Below, in pieces: positions 26,655 through 36,946 of a stretch of 64,000 nucleotides of DNA; positions within the stretch are counted from its first letter, which is position 1; every line of letters begins with the position of its first letter. Origin of the DNA: JANXLS01 sp038227045 (GTDB lineage: Bacteria; Planctomycetota; SZUA-567; H5-PLA8); contig JBBRQD010000015.1 of NCBI GenBank assembly GCA_038227045.1, forward strand, positions 13,762-77,761. Direction: 5' to 3'. The position numbers and the translations under genes are program-made. The notes under the pieces are model-generated. The model saw only the letters and a program-made list of their open reading frames with translations. It did not search any database and was not told the origin of the DNA.

Positions 26655-29600
26655 ATGAATGCAACGTTTGCTTTAAAATCGGTTTTGGCATTTTCCCTTG
26701 CGATGCTGGCGGGATATTTCGTTTTCACCAGCCCATTGAATCCCAATCTTAAAGGGGCGCGCGGCGTTGCCGAAAAAGCTCTGCGCCCCAGCGAAGGCGG
26801 TTCCAGCGCCGTTGAAAAAACCGTCGCGGAGCACTCGCCTCAATATGCGCCATTTACCCCGGGGCAACCCGTGGGCGAGCTGATTAATCGCGATTTTAAA
26901 GCGGTCGCCGGTGGTTTGAAGAATGACAACGTCCGGATGACCACTGTGATTTCCAACGTGTACGCGGCAGGCATTCAGCACTCCGTGAAGGGGCCGGTTG
27001 GGGGAACGGTGAAATGGGTGCCGTCGGGACAGGAAGTCCGGATGGGGGACGAAGTAGTCTCCGTGTCCGGTTTGGCATCGCTGGCTGAAGCTCATCTCGA
27101 AACTCTGGGCGGAATTAAACACGTTGTTTATCCCTCCACCTACGTTGAAACCGACGAACGTCTTTACGTGCGGCCAGAGGGTGGCGTTGAACACGATATC
27201 ATTTTGAAGAAACAACCCGAAATGACCGACGCATGCGGACTGGCCTATACGGGCTATCTGGACATCAGCAAGGGGTTGACCGTATGGGACGATAAAACCC
27301 AAATTTTGGGGAACTATAAGACCAAGAAGGACATTTATTTCAAGAACAAGGTTGGTAATGTTGTTTTCTGTCTCCGCGCGCCTGTCGCCTACGATGCAAA
27401 CGTCACGTTGCGCGGAGGCGGATTGGACAAAGAAAAGCAAGCCTTGCAGCAGAATCAAAGTTGTGCCGCGACATGCGAGTACCAGATCACAATGGACAGC
27501 AAGGGCATGAAGCTGGCGGTCGTCACGTCCGGGCGTTGGCTAATGGATCCGGCGCGTGCCTATCCGGTGACCATCGATCCCAATTTCAGCCCGTTCGGGT
27601 TGGCCGACGGCAATCCTCCGATCTATGTTGGAACCGTGGGAAGCAATAGTCTTATTCCCGTGTCCGCTGGCGGCCTTGGCACTAAACTGATTATTGAAGA
27701 GGATTGCGCCCGGCTCAATAAGGGCCCTAAGGATAACGGTTACGGCCATATCGTCATGCCCTTTGGTTTTTCATACTATTCGAACAATGTGAACTTTCCG
27801 GCGGGGTCGTTTTTGTTCGTGCACATTGATGGTTGGGCAAGTTTTGACCCGCCATCGTTCAAGTACGCCGACGAAATACCGCCCGATCCCGCTGAAAGCC
27901 CTTGCTTCGATGCCGCTGGTTTTAACGGCAAAACAGGCCAGATCCCCGGCGACGGCTATCCGACGGATGGCGCATTTTATGCCTTGTGGAACGATCTTCG
28001 TTTTTCGGGCGATCCAAATTCGGGCATTTATTTTTTCACGGACGGTGTCGCGCCGAACCGGCGGGTAATCATCGAATGGCATAGGATGAACTATGTCCAG
28101 GATAACAATACAAACGACTTCATCAGTTTTAATTTGATTTTGTACGAGTGCCAGAGCATCATTGAAGTCATCGTCGGGGATATCACCCAGGGCGATGCAT
28201 TTTACGGCGATTCGACGATCGGCATCGAAAGCCCAGGGGATGTCAGGGCGGTATTTTACGACCAGTTTGCGCCTCCCGCTCAGGGGGTCCCTGCCACGAC
28301 GCCGATTGATGGTCTCGACGTTACGTTTTCGCGGTCGCCGTTGTCAAACATCACTGTTGTAGAGACAAACAACACCGGTTGCTTGCCGTTGACAACCTGC
28401 TTCAAAACGACTATCAACACAGTTGTTCCATTATGTGTACAGCTTCAGGGCGGAGCGACCCTGCCTCCGACATTTGCCTTCCATTGGGATTTCAACGATG
28501 GCGGCAGCGGGTTTACAGAGAATATTTGCCATACTTATACCACGCCCCAAAAATTTACTCCGCGGTTGACTGTCACGGACGATTTCGGGCGTTCGGCAAC
28601 ATTTGTAGCCGGTGTGAGTAATTTGCTTAGACAGGTTTTTGTGTGCGACCTTCCACCCGTCGCTATTTCTGCAACTCCGGCAGGGGGAACTGCGCCTTTG
28701 AGCGTGGACATTCGCGCGTCCTCAACCACTCCTTATGTATTGAGCGCAGCGCCGCCTTTGGGCGGTGCACTCGTTCCAACAATTTCGGCGTACGATGTGG
28801 CCAATACAGCGCTGGTCATCGATCAGTTGGCTCCAATGAACCTCCCGAATACATTTACCCCATACCAGACGATTATCGGCACCGCCGTGCTGACCTCGGT
28901 TCCCACGCAGGTCAGCGCACTCACGCCAGTGGACACAATCGCTGCCACTGTGCTGTTCGACACGCCTGGAACTTATCGCGTAACAGGCGTCTTCCCCGGC
29001 ACGAGTTTCACGCTGCCGACGGATGGGTTCGGGTATGTTTTCATTAATGTCGTGGATCCCAATGCCGTAACGTCGAATTCGATGATTGTGACCAATTCGG
29101 CATTCCATATCGATTGGTTGGGCAAGACCCCCAATCCGCTGGGCATTCTGCCAAACCCGAACAACGATACGATCACGGTCGGCGGTTATATCAACCTCTC
29201 CGGGATGGACTTGTCATCGCTGGCCGGCCAGGACATAACGCTGGCGTTGAACGGCTATAATCCCGTCTTCCAGGGTACGCTGGATACCAACGGGCATTCC
29301 ATACAGGGCGATTTTGCCACCGGTGCAACTGGCGATTTTAGTATCTCCATGCCCTCTGGCAAATTCACATGCAATGTCAAGGGCGACTACGCCGTCTCGC
29401 TAGGAGTTGCGTCGCAGAACTTGACCTCGCTGTTGCCTGCAAATTACAGCGTCCGAATTGGCGATGTGTTTAGCAGCCCGGGAACTTCCGTGGGGTACGG
29501 CTACTCATCGGTTGCGGGGAAACAGGCCAAAGCGTCCTACACCTTCGGCAAGTTCTACAACACGGGGAGTTTCTTCAAGGGGCCTATTCCCGGGGCGCCA

Positions 29601-30089
29601 AACGGCATCGGCCAACCCGGCGGTCAAGAATTGCTGGTTTCCGGCGGGTTCATTGTTGTTAGCGCCGATTTCAAACTGCAGGGGGACACCGTCAGCGCAA
29701 CGATCAGCGGACTGTTGGCGCGATCGGGCGGGGATGACATGCGGCCTGCGGCGTCATCGAATGTGGTTGTGAAGATTGGCAATTTCCCCGAAACATTGAA
29801 TTTCTCCACGACGCCGACGTTCAAGACGTCGGGCAAGCCGCCCACGCAGAAGTTTACGTTCAAAAACAAGGGCAGCACGCATATTCGGTCGTTGAGTTGG
29901 TACAACAGAGCGGGTACGTTCCAGGTTTCGTCGGTTACCATGCCCAATGCCCAAGTCGGAATCGACCCGCAAAAAGCCCGGCAACCGATTCAATTGACGT
30001 TTACGCTTACATCTGAAAATGGCCAGCAGTTTATTGGCACAACCACTTTCGATATTTTCAAAATATCGGATACTGAATTCAAGCACTAA
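26655..30089 (+). CDS. Large secreted PKD-domain protein
   Basis: 1144 residues with an N-terminal hydrophobic signal/anchor (about 7-25). Residues of about 40-315 are a domain I do not recognise; about 360-550 form a nidogen-like region (YALWNDLRFSG ... GIYFFTDGVAPNRRVIIEWH ... IGIESPGDVRAVFYD). A PKD domain follows (FHWDFNDGGSGF ... TPRLTVTDDFG, about 565-660), then two beta modules, the first carrying NNDTITVGGYINLSG ... SLAGQDITLALNG, close to the C-terminal module of the protein at 13082. Likely cell-surface or secreted matrix protein. GGAG precedes the ATG; the next secreted-protein gene follows 37 bases later. Confidence 0.85.
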   Translation: MNATFALKSVLAFSLAMLAGYFVFTSPLNPNLKGARGVAEKALRPSEGGSSAVEKTVAEHSPQYAPFTPGQPVGELINRDFKAVAGGLKNDNVRMTTVISNVYAAGIQHSVKGPVGGTVKWVPSGQEVRMGDEVVSVSGLASLAEAHLETLGGIKHVVYPSTYVETDERLYVRPEGGVEHDIILKKQPEMTDACGLAYTGYLDISKGLTVWDDKTQILGNYKTKKDIYFKNKVGNVVFCLRAPVAYDANVTLRGGGLDKEKQALQQNQSCAATCEYQITMDSKGMKLAVVTSGRWLMDPARAYPVTIDPNFSPFGLADGNPPIYVGTVGSNSLIPVSAGGLGTKLIIEEDCARLNKGPKDNGYGHIVMPFGFSYYSNNVNFPAGSFLFVHIDGWASFDPPSFKYADEIPPDPAESPCFDAAGFNGKTGQIPGDGYPTDGAFYALWNDLRFSGDPNSGIYFFTDGVAPNRRVIIEWHRMNYVQDNNTNDFISFNLILYECQSIIEVIVGDITQGDAFYGDSTIGIESPGDVRAVFYDQFAPPAQGVPATTPIDGLDVTFSRSPLSNITVVETNNTGCLPLTTCFKTTINTVVPLCVQLQGGATLPPTFAFHWDFNDGGSGFTENICHTYTTPQKFTPRLTVTDDFGRSATFVAGVSNLLRQVFVCDLPPVAISATPAGGTAPLSVDIRASSTTPYVLSAAPPLGGALVPTISAYDVANTALVIDQLAPMNLPNTFTPYQTIIGTAVLTSVPTQVSALTPVDTIAATVLFDTPGTYRVTGVFPGTSFTLPTDGFGYVFINVVDPNAVTSNSMIVTNSAFHIDWLGKTPNPLGILPNPNNDTITVGGYINLSGMDLSSLAGQDITLALNGYNPVFQGTLDTNGHSIQGDFATGATGDFSISMPSGKFTCNVKGDYAVSLGVASQNLTSLLPANYSVRIGDVFSSPGTSVGYGYSSVAGKQAKASYTFGKFYNTGSFFKGPIPGAPNGIGQPGGQELLVSGGFIVVSADFKLQGDTVSATISGLLARSGGDDMRPAASSNVVVKIGNFPETLNFSTTPTFKTSGKPPTQKFTFKNKGSTHIRSLSWYNRAGTFQVSSVTMPNAQVGIDPQKARQPIQLTFTLTSENGQQFIGTTTFDIFKISDTEFKH

Positions 30090-30126
30090 GACAAGAAGAG
30101 AACGCATCGAGTCTGGGAGAATTGTA

Positions 30127-31533
30127 ATGTCAGAGAAATTGTTCGGCGTGTATGGAGTGCAGGTGTCGTCACGAATGCGCAGAGTGATCCACGCAGTATC
30201 TGCGCTTTTTCCCGCGATTGTTCTGGTATGCGCCTTTGGCGCGCAGGCTCAAGTGGGAGGACGCGGCCCAGATCCGATACCGTCGTTCAATAATTCCGCA
30301 TTCATTTATCCGAACGACCAAAGCACCACCGTCACCTTCGATCCCAGCCTTAGTTATTTGCCATCGCCGCCGGCGGGACAGACGTATCAATATACCTTGA
30401 TTTGGGACTTTGGCGACGGTTCGCCATTGGTGACCGTGGGACCCGCAGCTTCCGGCTCGGTGCTTCTGCCACAGATTCACTCATACCCGACGTTTACGCT
30501 TACCCCTCCGCCCGCCTCGACCATCATCTCGCAAACATTCACGGTGACCCTGCGGATCGACGTGACAGTGATCAACCAAAACAACGTTTCTTCACCGGGA
30601 CCGTCGGCCAAAACGACGGGAATGGTTCGGACGGCGCAAGTGAACTACCCGCCAACTTGGTCGTTGGTCAACAACTCGTCTCCGGCGACGGGAGAGTTGC
30701 CGTATCAGCTCAACGTCGACTGCTCCGGCAGTTTCGATGAAGATGGATTTGTTATTTGGGCCGCGATCGATTGGGGCGATGGCAGTTCGGATCTGCTGGC
30801 GACACTGCCGCCGAGCCAGGTCGCAATCACCTCGCTGCATTCGTATACCGCTCCGGGAGAATATTCCATCACGCTGTCGTTGATCGACAACGGACGCATG
30901 AACACGGGCACGCTGCTGGACCCGACGCCCCCGGCGTCCGATCCATCCGCGGCGATCACGACGATTCAACAGCGCCAGCAAAAGCTGATTGATACGGGTG
31001 TCATGGACCCTTCTTTCAATCTGCCAAAGTATCTGCCCATTCTCCGGCAGGAGCACCTGCAAGTCCAGGTTCCCGGGAATCTGATGGTTGTAAAAGGCAA
31101 GTTCTCGCTGGATTTTTCCAGCGTGGGCAACGATTCATTCGACTGCACGTTTTATCTCAACGGTTCCGTCAGTAGCGTTTCCAACGCGCAAGTATCCGTA
31201 TTTCTCGGATCGGGTGCAGGCGCGCAGATTTTGACTCAATTTACGACGGACTTAAAGGGTAATTACTTTAACTCGGCTCAAAAGCTGAAGTTTTCGATCC
31301 TGCCGAAGAAGCACTTTATGCGCTTCCAGATCGGAAGCGCCATGCTGCAAACGGCGTTTCAAATCAGCAGTGCGACGGTGGTGAACGGATTCGCCGACAT
31401 ACCGGTAAAAGTCGTTATTACGAGTGGAGGAAATACAACCGCCTTGGCGTCGAAATTGAGATTCGTCTACAATTCGAAGGCAGGAGTCAAAGGCATCGGC
31501 AAGAATCCTCGCTCGACGCTGGTGGGAAATTAA
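30127..31533 (+). CDS. Secreted protein with two PKD-like domains
   Basis: 468 residues. Signal peptide at about 14-42 (RRVIHAVSALFPAIVLVCAFGAQA splits as leader and AQA cleavage site). Two PKD-like domains: one with TLIWDFGDGSPLV (about 60-180), a second with AIDWGDGSSDLL ... EYSITLSLIDNG (about 190-265). A C-terminal beta module (VKGKFSLDF ... FYLNG ... KLRFVYNSKAGVKG) resembles, more weakly, the modules in the proteins at 13082 and 26655. The ATG at 30127 follows GGGAG. Probably co-transcribed with the preceding gene. Confidence 0.8.
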   Translation: MSEKLFGVYGVQVSSRMRRVIHAVSALFPAIVLVCAFGAQAQVGGRGPDPIPSFNNSAFIYPNDQSTTVTFDPSLSYLPSPPAGQTYQYTLIWDFGDGSPLVTVGPAASGSVLLPQIHSYPTFTLTPPPASTIISQTFTVTLRIDVTVINQNNVSSPGPSAKTTGMVRTAQVNYPPTWSLVNNSSPATGELPYQLNVDCSGSFDEDGFVIWAAIDWGDGSSDLLATLPPSQVAITSLHSYTAPGEYSITLSLIDNGRMNTGTLLDPTPPASDPSAAITTIQQRQQKLIDTGVMDPSFNLPKYLPILRQEHLQVQVPGNLMVVKGKFSLDFSSVGNDSFDCTFYLNGSVSSVSNAQVSVFLGSGAGAQILTQFTTDLKGNYFNSAQKLKFSILPKKHFMRFQIGSAMLQTAFQISSATVVNGFADIPVKVVITSGGNTTALASKLRFVYNSKAGVKGIGKNPRSTLVGN

Positions 31534-31739
31534 CGACTTGATCCGCTCGAATAATCGCTGTCGAGGGGTTGCGATTGATGGACGGGGCTCGGATCGGTTT
31601 TACTGTTTTATAGATAGTTTAGCGATGCCGATTTTCAGGCTGATCGAATATTGGCAACGAAAACGATTGCACAATTGGGAATTCTTGATATATAAAACGA
31701 CGCAAACTGATTTGAGGCTGGTGCTTAAACGAGGCTCAC

Positions 31740-32801
31740 ATGCCGGAATCCGATCCGCTGTCGGTTATCACCGAAGTCAAGACCTATAAAATGACTAAAC
31801 TCATTGCCGAAGGCGGCATGGGCGCGGTTTACGAGGCGCAGCAATTCGGCGATCAGGATTTTCAAAAAACAGTCGCCATCAAGACCATTCTCGAAAGTTT
31901 CAGCACCAATTCGGAATTCGTGCGCCTGTTCATTGGCGAAGCAAAACTCGTCGCCGATCTTGTGCATGAAAACATTGTCCAAGTTTATCATTTGGGCAAG
32001 GCCGGAAACATTTACTACATCGCCATGGAATACGTCGAGGGCATCAACCTCGAACAATTCATGGATTATCACTCCGACCGCAGCATTGCCATGCCCATCG
32101 AACTGGGCGCGTTTATCATCAGCCGCGTGTGCCGGGGTCTCGAATACGCGCACAACAAACGCGGCCGGGACGGCGATCCGTTGAATATCGTGCATCGCGA
32201 CGTCTCACCCAAAAATGTCATGATCAATTACGAAGGCGTGGTGAAACTGACCGACTTCGGCATCGCCAAAGCGGTCCGTGTCATGGAACAGCAGGAAGGC
32301 GAGGTGTTAATGGGCAAGGTCGAATACATGTCGCCGGAACAGGCGCAATATTTGCCCACCGACCGCCGCTCGGATTTGTTTTCGCTTGGCATCGTGATGT
32401 ACGAGTTGTTGACGGGACATCACATTTTCGAGACCGACGACATTTATCAGACGCTTGACAACGTCAAGGAAGCGCCGATCCCCCATCCAAAGACGCGGCG
32501 CGCGGAACTGCCCGACATGCTGTGCGATATTTTGATGAAAGCTCTGGAACGGGATTTGGACAAGCGCTACCAGACGGCGGGCGAAATGGGCGTCGCGCTC
32601 GAATATTACATGTACCACAAGGGATATGGGCCAACCAATGTGACGCTGGGTAATTATCTGAAGAACGTGTTTCTCAATAAGCTTTCGGAAGCCAGCGATA
32701 CGAAGCGAAATTTCCGCCATCGCGCCGACACGATTATCAGCGACGCCTCAACTTTGCCCAAGTCGAGCAAAGACGATTCGGATGCGTTCTTGCGCATCTA
32801 A
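31740..32801 (+). CDS. Ser/Thr protein kinase (Hanks type)
   Basis: 353 residues, essentially a bare kinase domain with no membrane segment. AEGGMGAVYEA Gly-loop, VAIK lysine near 48, catalytic IVHRDVSPKNVMI near 150-162 (the HRDVSPxN form common in myxobacteria-like and planctomycete kinases), TDFGIAK, VEYMSPEQAQ and SDLFSLGIVMYELLTG. A C-terminal tail after about residue 285 is of unknown type. GAGG lies 6 bases before the ATG. It overlaps the convergent GT2 gene by 4 bases. Substrates unknown; the upstream secreted proteins are not obvious targets. Confidence 0.92.
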   Translation: MPESDPLSVITEVKTYKMTKLIAEGGMGAVYEAQQFGDQDFQKTVAIKTILESFSTNSEFVRLFIGEAKLVADLVHENIVQVYHLGKAGNIYYIAMEYVEGINLEQFMDYHSDRSIAMPIELGAFIISRVCRGLEYAHNKRGRDGDPLNIVHRDVSPKNVMINYEGVVKLTDFGIAKAVRVMEQQEGEVLMGKVEYMSPEQAQYLPTDRRSDLFSLGIVMYELLTGHHIFETDDIYQTLDNVKEAPIPHPKTRRAELPDMLCDILMKALERDLDKRYQTAGEMGVALEYYMYHKGYGPTNVTLGNYLKNVFLNKLSEASDTKRNFRHRADTIISDASTLPKSSKDDSDAFLRI

Positions 32802-33661
32802 TCAATCAGTTTCAAATCCGCCGGCACGTCCTCCAATGAAACGGTCTCGATTTTCGCCCAACTCCAATCCGTGTCCGCCAGACCGTTTTCCAGCGAGAAT
32901 CGGTGCCGCCATTTCTGCTTGAATTTAAGCCCGTTCTTCACGGTCAAATAAGGATAGTTCAGCGTGCCGCGGCTGGTGGTCACGTTTTCAAAATGGTACA
33001 TTTCGACATCCGGAACGTAACGGCACAGCCAGCCCGCGTCGCGAAAACGATAGCAATAGTCGATGTCTTCGAATTGTACCGGCGAGAAGATCTCGTCGAG
33101 CGGCCCGATATTTTTCGCTGCGTCGGCGCGCATCATCCACGTCGCGCTGATGAGCGTCTGGCAATCTTTCGGCGCGTTAAATTCGGGATCGTTCCGCGGG
33201 CGTCCGCGGCCGCGGAAAGAGACTTGGCCGCTCGGCGTCACGTCGCAGCCCGCGCACTGAATGTCGTGCGGCGGGAGCGGGTACACGAGCTTCGGTCCGG
33301 CGATGCCGACGCGCGGATCGCGTTCGAGTTCCGCCCGCAACCGCTCCAGCCAACTGCGTGACCGAACCGCCACGTCGTTGTCCAGAAACACCCAGTACCG
33401 ACCGTCCATCATTTCCATGCCGCGGTTGCGGCCGGCAATCGCGCCAACGTTCGTTTCAAGACGCATGTGTTTCACGTCAATATTCTCAGTCTTCGCACGT
33501 GCGGCGAATTGAGCGAAGACGCTGGGCGTGTTGTCAGTCGATCCGTTGTCCACGAGCACGACTTGAAATGGACGCAGCGTGCTGTCGAAGAGCGATTTAA
33601 GCCCGCGGCGCGTGTACTCCGACTTGTTGCACGCGAGTATCAGGATGGAAATGTCGATCAC
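32798..33661 (-). CDS. Glycosyltransferase family 2 (GT-A fold)
   Basis: 287 residues. N-terminal ISILILACNKSEYTRRGLKSL and VVLVDNGSTDNT are the nucleotide-binding start of GT2; GAIAGRNRGME and WVFLDNDVAV contain the DXD-type metal site (DND); a later FEDIDYCYRFRDAGW block supplies the acceptor-side ED motif. Rhamnosyl- or galactofuranosyl-transferase-like in pattern, but the sugar cannot be assigned. Starts at a GTG with AGGAG 9 bases upstream. Convergent 4-base overlap with the kinase gene. Confidence 0.88.
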   Translation of the reverse strand: MIDISILILACNKSEYTRRGLKSLFDSTLRPFQVVLVDNGSTDNTPSVFAQFAARAKTENIDVKHMRLETNVGAIAGRNRGMEMMDGRYWVFLDNDVAVRSRSWLERLRAELERDPRVGIAGPKLVYPLPPHDIQCAGCDVTPSGQVSFRGRGRPRNDPEFNAPKDCQTLISATWMMRADAAKNIGPLDEIFSPVQFEDIDYCYRFRDAGWLCRYVPDVEMYHFENVTTSRGTLNYPYLTVKNGLKFKQKWRHRFSLENGLADTDWSWAKIETVSLEDVPADLKLID

Positions 33662-33692
33662 TTCAATACGCTCCTAAAAATCCACGCCCAAC

Positions 33693-33837
33693 TTAATCGC
33701 TGATGAACGCGGGTTAACGCAAATTACCGCGGATAAAATTGGGCCATTTAATAATCCATAAACACGCTGTCGCTCTTAACAAAAAACTTTTTCCCATCTA
33801 TGGTAATCTGTGTTCATTTGCGTTCATCCGCGATTAA
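33693..33837. repeat. 145-nt inverted-repeat element with GATGAACGC-type arms
   Basis: The left arm (TTAATCGCTGATGAACGC ... AACGCAAATTACC) pairs with the right arm, whose reverse complement reads TTAATCGCGGATGAACGC ... AACACAGATTACC. Arms are about 40-45 bases with roughly three quarters matching. It fills the gap between GT2 and the VWA gene, both on the minus strand. Wording resembles the element at 17838-17997. Confidence 0.65.
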
Positions 33838-33863
33838 GTCGGACACCGATAAATCAAAAGCGG

Positions 33864-36740
33864 TTACCCTCTTTTCCCCCGCAATCCATATTCGACGAAC
33901 AACAGACCGAGCGCAAGGGCGAGCAGCCAGCCGCGCAGATCGTAAAAGCCGGACGCGCCGGTTTTCTCGGCCGCCCATTGCGACAGGTCGAGCGGCGATT
34001 CGATCGCGCGCGCGTTGGGTCCGGCTTGCGCGAGCAATTCGGCCATCGCCGCGCGGTCGACGCCGAAGCGCCGCATCTCCGCGGCGCATGGCGTGCTGAC
34101 GAAACGCTCGGCGATCGTGCGTCCACCGTCGCGCACGCTCAAGCGGCATACCGCCGCGGGCGGCGCGCGCATTGTACCGCGATATGTTCCGGGCGCGATG
34201 GCGCGCAGCGAAAGCGGCGGCAGTTCGGCGTCGCCGCTTCCATTTTCGTTCTCGGCATTTTGCAGCACGGTCAAAATCGCGCTGGGATTCAACGCGTTTT
34301 CGGGCTCGCGGGTCTGCGGATCAAATGCGCGCAATTCAACGGCGAGCTCGTCGTTACCAAAGGGTTCGGCGCTGATTGAAACGCCGTTCGCGCCGCTCTC
34401 GCCGTGCGCTTCCGCCCAGCTCAATACATTGGCGAGCAGCGTTCGTCCAGCGCTGCCCGCCGCGAGCAGTTTCGCGCCTTCTTCGCCATCCAGCGTGAAT
34501 GCCAGCGCCGCGCGCCGCGCCAGCCCGGACGCGTTCGGGCCGGAGAGAACCAATAAGGGATCGACATGCTGCTTTTTTGCGCCGGATGCTTCGGCTGACG
34601 ACGCGCCGCTCGACAGAATCGTGTCCGCTCCGCTCCGGGCCTTGACGCGATTTCTGAAATTCAAGACGGGCCACGCGCCGCCGTTTTGAGTCAGCGCGTG
34701 CGGCTGCCCGGGACGCGGCACGAACGGTTCGCGGCGCGTGTAAAAGTCCTTTTCGCCTTGCCCCACAGCTTCCTTTATGCCTTTGCCGAGTTCCAAAAAA
34801 TCGCTGAAATAGTTGCCGCCGCCGGTGGCGGCCAGTTTTTTGAGCAACGCCTCGCCCGTCGAGTTGACATCGTCCTTTCCGACGCCAATGCCGAATGTCC
34901 ACAACATCGTTCGCCGCTTGCCGCCATCTTTGGGTTTCGGGCAGAGCTTTTCGGCGGCGCGCAGACTTTCGTCACCCGTGCGGACGGTGTCAACGCCGTC
35001 GCTGATGAGAATGACGAATTGCTCTTCCGCGTCGTCGGCGTCGAGCGTCTGCTTCGCTTTTTCCAACGCGGGAACAAAATCGGTCTTCGCCTCGATGCGA
35101 ATGTCGTGCACCGCGTTCAGAAATGCGCTGTGCGTGGGCTCATTTGTCAACGGCGCGGAGAGTTTCGCGTCGCCCGAGAATTCGATCATTCCCAGCCGAT
35201 CCTGGGGCCGGAGTTTGCTGACGATCTGCAATTGTTCGGCGGCATAGTCCATTTTGCGCACCTGACGGCCGTTGTGGAGAATTTTGTCGTCCATGGATTT
35301 CGAGACGTCGATCACAAATAACACGGCGCGCGCACGGTCGTCTTCCGGCGTCATTTCAACGGGCAGCACGCGTTCCCACGCGCCCTCGCGCGGATGGCCA
35401 CCCGCTCCGAACGCCGTTTCGCCGCCCACCGCGACGAGCGCTTTGCCCTGTTCAACCGCCTGGCCCAACACATGCAGTGCCGTGCCACTGTCGGGCAATT
35501 CGGCCGACGACAAGCCGTCGACAAGGATGCCGGCGAACGATTCGTACTTCGCGGAGTCGCTCGGCAATTGATCGGCGAAAAATAATTTAGTTTCGACGCC
35601 TAAAGGTTTTGCCGGATCCGCCGCGAGCGCTGACAATGTCGAGTTCCGCCGAGCAAGCACCGCCCACTTCGAGGGTCCGGCGACGGGCACGGCCGCGCTC
35701 AAATTGTTGTCAAGATTCACATCGCCGGGAATCGCCGCTCCGTCCGGTCCCGTAATTCGTGCGGTGTAAATTGCCACGCCGGGCGAAGTGGGATGATCGA
35801 ACAAGCGAATGGTTTTGCGCAACTCCCCGGATGGTCCCGAACCGTCTTTCGCCGCGTCCAGCCGAACGGTTTTCGAATCGACGAAAACAGACTGCCGGCC
35901 CAGCGCGCGGCGGCGTACGCTTACGACGACCGTTGTGGGCTGCTGGGATGCGATTGTGATTTCAAGCGGCACGGCGCGCCCGGTCGATGCGCTCTCCGGC
36001 ACGCGGAACTCAGCCAACTGCACGTCGCTGCTCGGGCCGAGAATCGCCGGCGTGGCCAGCAATTCGATTCCGCTGTCCCGCAGAAAAGCCGCGCTCTTTG
36101 CGGCGCTTCGATTGTTCAGCGTGTGCGTGTCGCGAAAATCGCTCAACACGAGAATCGCGCGCGAACAATCGGCCGACGTGAATGCGCCGCGCGAGAATTG
36201 GAGCGCGCCGCCGATGTCAGTGCCGTCCGTCTTGAGCACGGCGTTCAAGTGCATGAGGTCGGGCAGGGTCTTGAGGCTGGCGCGCGAGCCGCCCGCCGTT
36301 CGGAATTCGGGCGAGGCTGCGGTCAACGGAGGAGGGAGAGGGAACATGCTGCGCTCCAGCCCTGCTGTGTCGCTGAACACGACGACCGCGATTTCAGTGC
36401 TTTCCGGATCGAGAGCCCCGAGCAATTCGCGAATGCGCGCGGTCTGTGCGCTCAATTCGTAGATGCTGGGGCTGACGTCCGCAGCCACGACCACTTGAAT
36501 CTTTCGCGTCGCATGGCGGTATTGAAGGCCCGCCGCGGCGAAAATCAAACACAGCGCCGCGAGAGCCTGCAACGTGAATGCGCGTGACCGTGTGCCATGC
36601 GAAATCGCCGTCGTCCCAGGCGGTTTTCTCAGCACGGCGGCGCGCAGCCGCGCGCCTGTCTGACTGAAAAAACAGATCCAGGCGGCCGCGAAGATCGGCA
36701 GCAGGCAAAGAAGCGAAGAATTTAGAAATTGGAGCTTCAA
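33864..36740 (-). CDS. Membrane protein with two von Willebrand factor A domains (BatA-like)
   Basis: 958 residues. Two N-terminal membrane segments (about 4-24 and 52-72), a first VWA-like domain with VVVAADVSPSIYEL (about 85-240), a beta-rich linker, a glutamine-amidotransferase-like region (about 355-455), a second VWA domain with VLFVIDVSKSMDD (MIDAS DxSxS, about 470-660), a C-terminal periplasmic part, and a final membrane segment (LRGWLLALALGLLFVEYGL). Resembles BatA/YfbK-type aerotolerance-operon proteins, but no MoxR ATPase or bat partners are adjacent. Starts at a TTG; SD weak (GGTGA). Likely envelope stress or assembly role. Confidence 0.8.
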   Translation of the reverse strand: MKLQFLNSSLLCLLPIFAAAWICFFSQTGARLRAAVLRKPPGTTAISHGTRSRAFTLQALAALCLIFAAAGLQYRHATRKIQVVVAADVSPSIYELSAQTARIRELLGALDPESTEIAVVVFSDTAGLERSMFPLPPPLTAASPEFRTAGGSRASLKTLPDLMHLNAVLKTDGTDIGGALQFSRGAFTSADCSRAILVLSDFRDTHTLNNRSAAKSAAFLRDSGIELLATPAILGPSSDVQLAEFRVPESASTGRAVPLEITIASQQPTTVVVSVRRRALGRQSVFVDSKTVRLDAAKDGSGPSGELRKTIRLFDHPTSPGVAIYTARITGPDGAAIPGDVNLDNNLSAAVPVAGPSKWAVLARRNSTLSALAADPAKPLGVETKLFFADQLPSDSAKYESFAGILVDGLSSAELPDSGTALHVLGQAVEQGKALVAVGGETAFGAGGHPREGAWERVLPVEMTPEDDRARAVLFVIDVSKSMDDKILHNGRQVRKMDYAAEQLQIVSKLRPQDRLGMIEFSGDAKLSAPLTNEPTHSAFLNAVHDIRIEAKTDFVPALEKAKQTLDADDAEEQFVILISDGVDTVRTGDESLRAAEKLCPKPKDGGKRRTMLWTFGIGVGKDDVNSTGEALLKKLAATGGGNYFSDFLELGKGIKEAVGQGEKDFYTRREPFVPRPGQPHALTQNGGAWPVLNFRNRVKARSGADTILSSGASSAEASGAKKQHVDPLLVLSGPNASGLARRAALAFTLDGEEGAKLLAAGSAGRTLLANVLSWAEAHGESGANGVSISAEPFGNDELAVELRAFDPQTREPENALNPSAILTVLQNAENENGSGDAELPPLSLRAIAPGTYRGTMRAPPAAVCRLSVRDGGRTIAERFVSTPCAAEMRRFGVDRAAMAELLAQAGPNARAIESPLDLSQWAAEKTGASGFYDLRGWLLALALGLLFVEYGLRGKRG

Positions 36741-36946
36741 GCAATCACCGCGAGCCGTTATAAATTAGTTGCCGCAAAATGCGGTTTGGATCGTCCACAT
36801 ATATCACGTTGGCTCCAAATGTTTGAAAAAAAAGAGGGCTAAGTTAACACATTGGGAACATGGAGCGGCGAAAAACGCTTCCAAATTAATGGTCGTTCTC
36901 TTAACTTGCGCCCGAATGGTTAACTGCTTTCCCGAGGAATTCTTTC

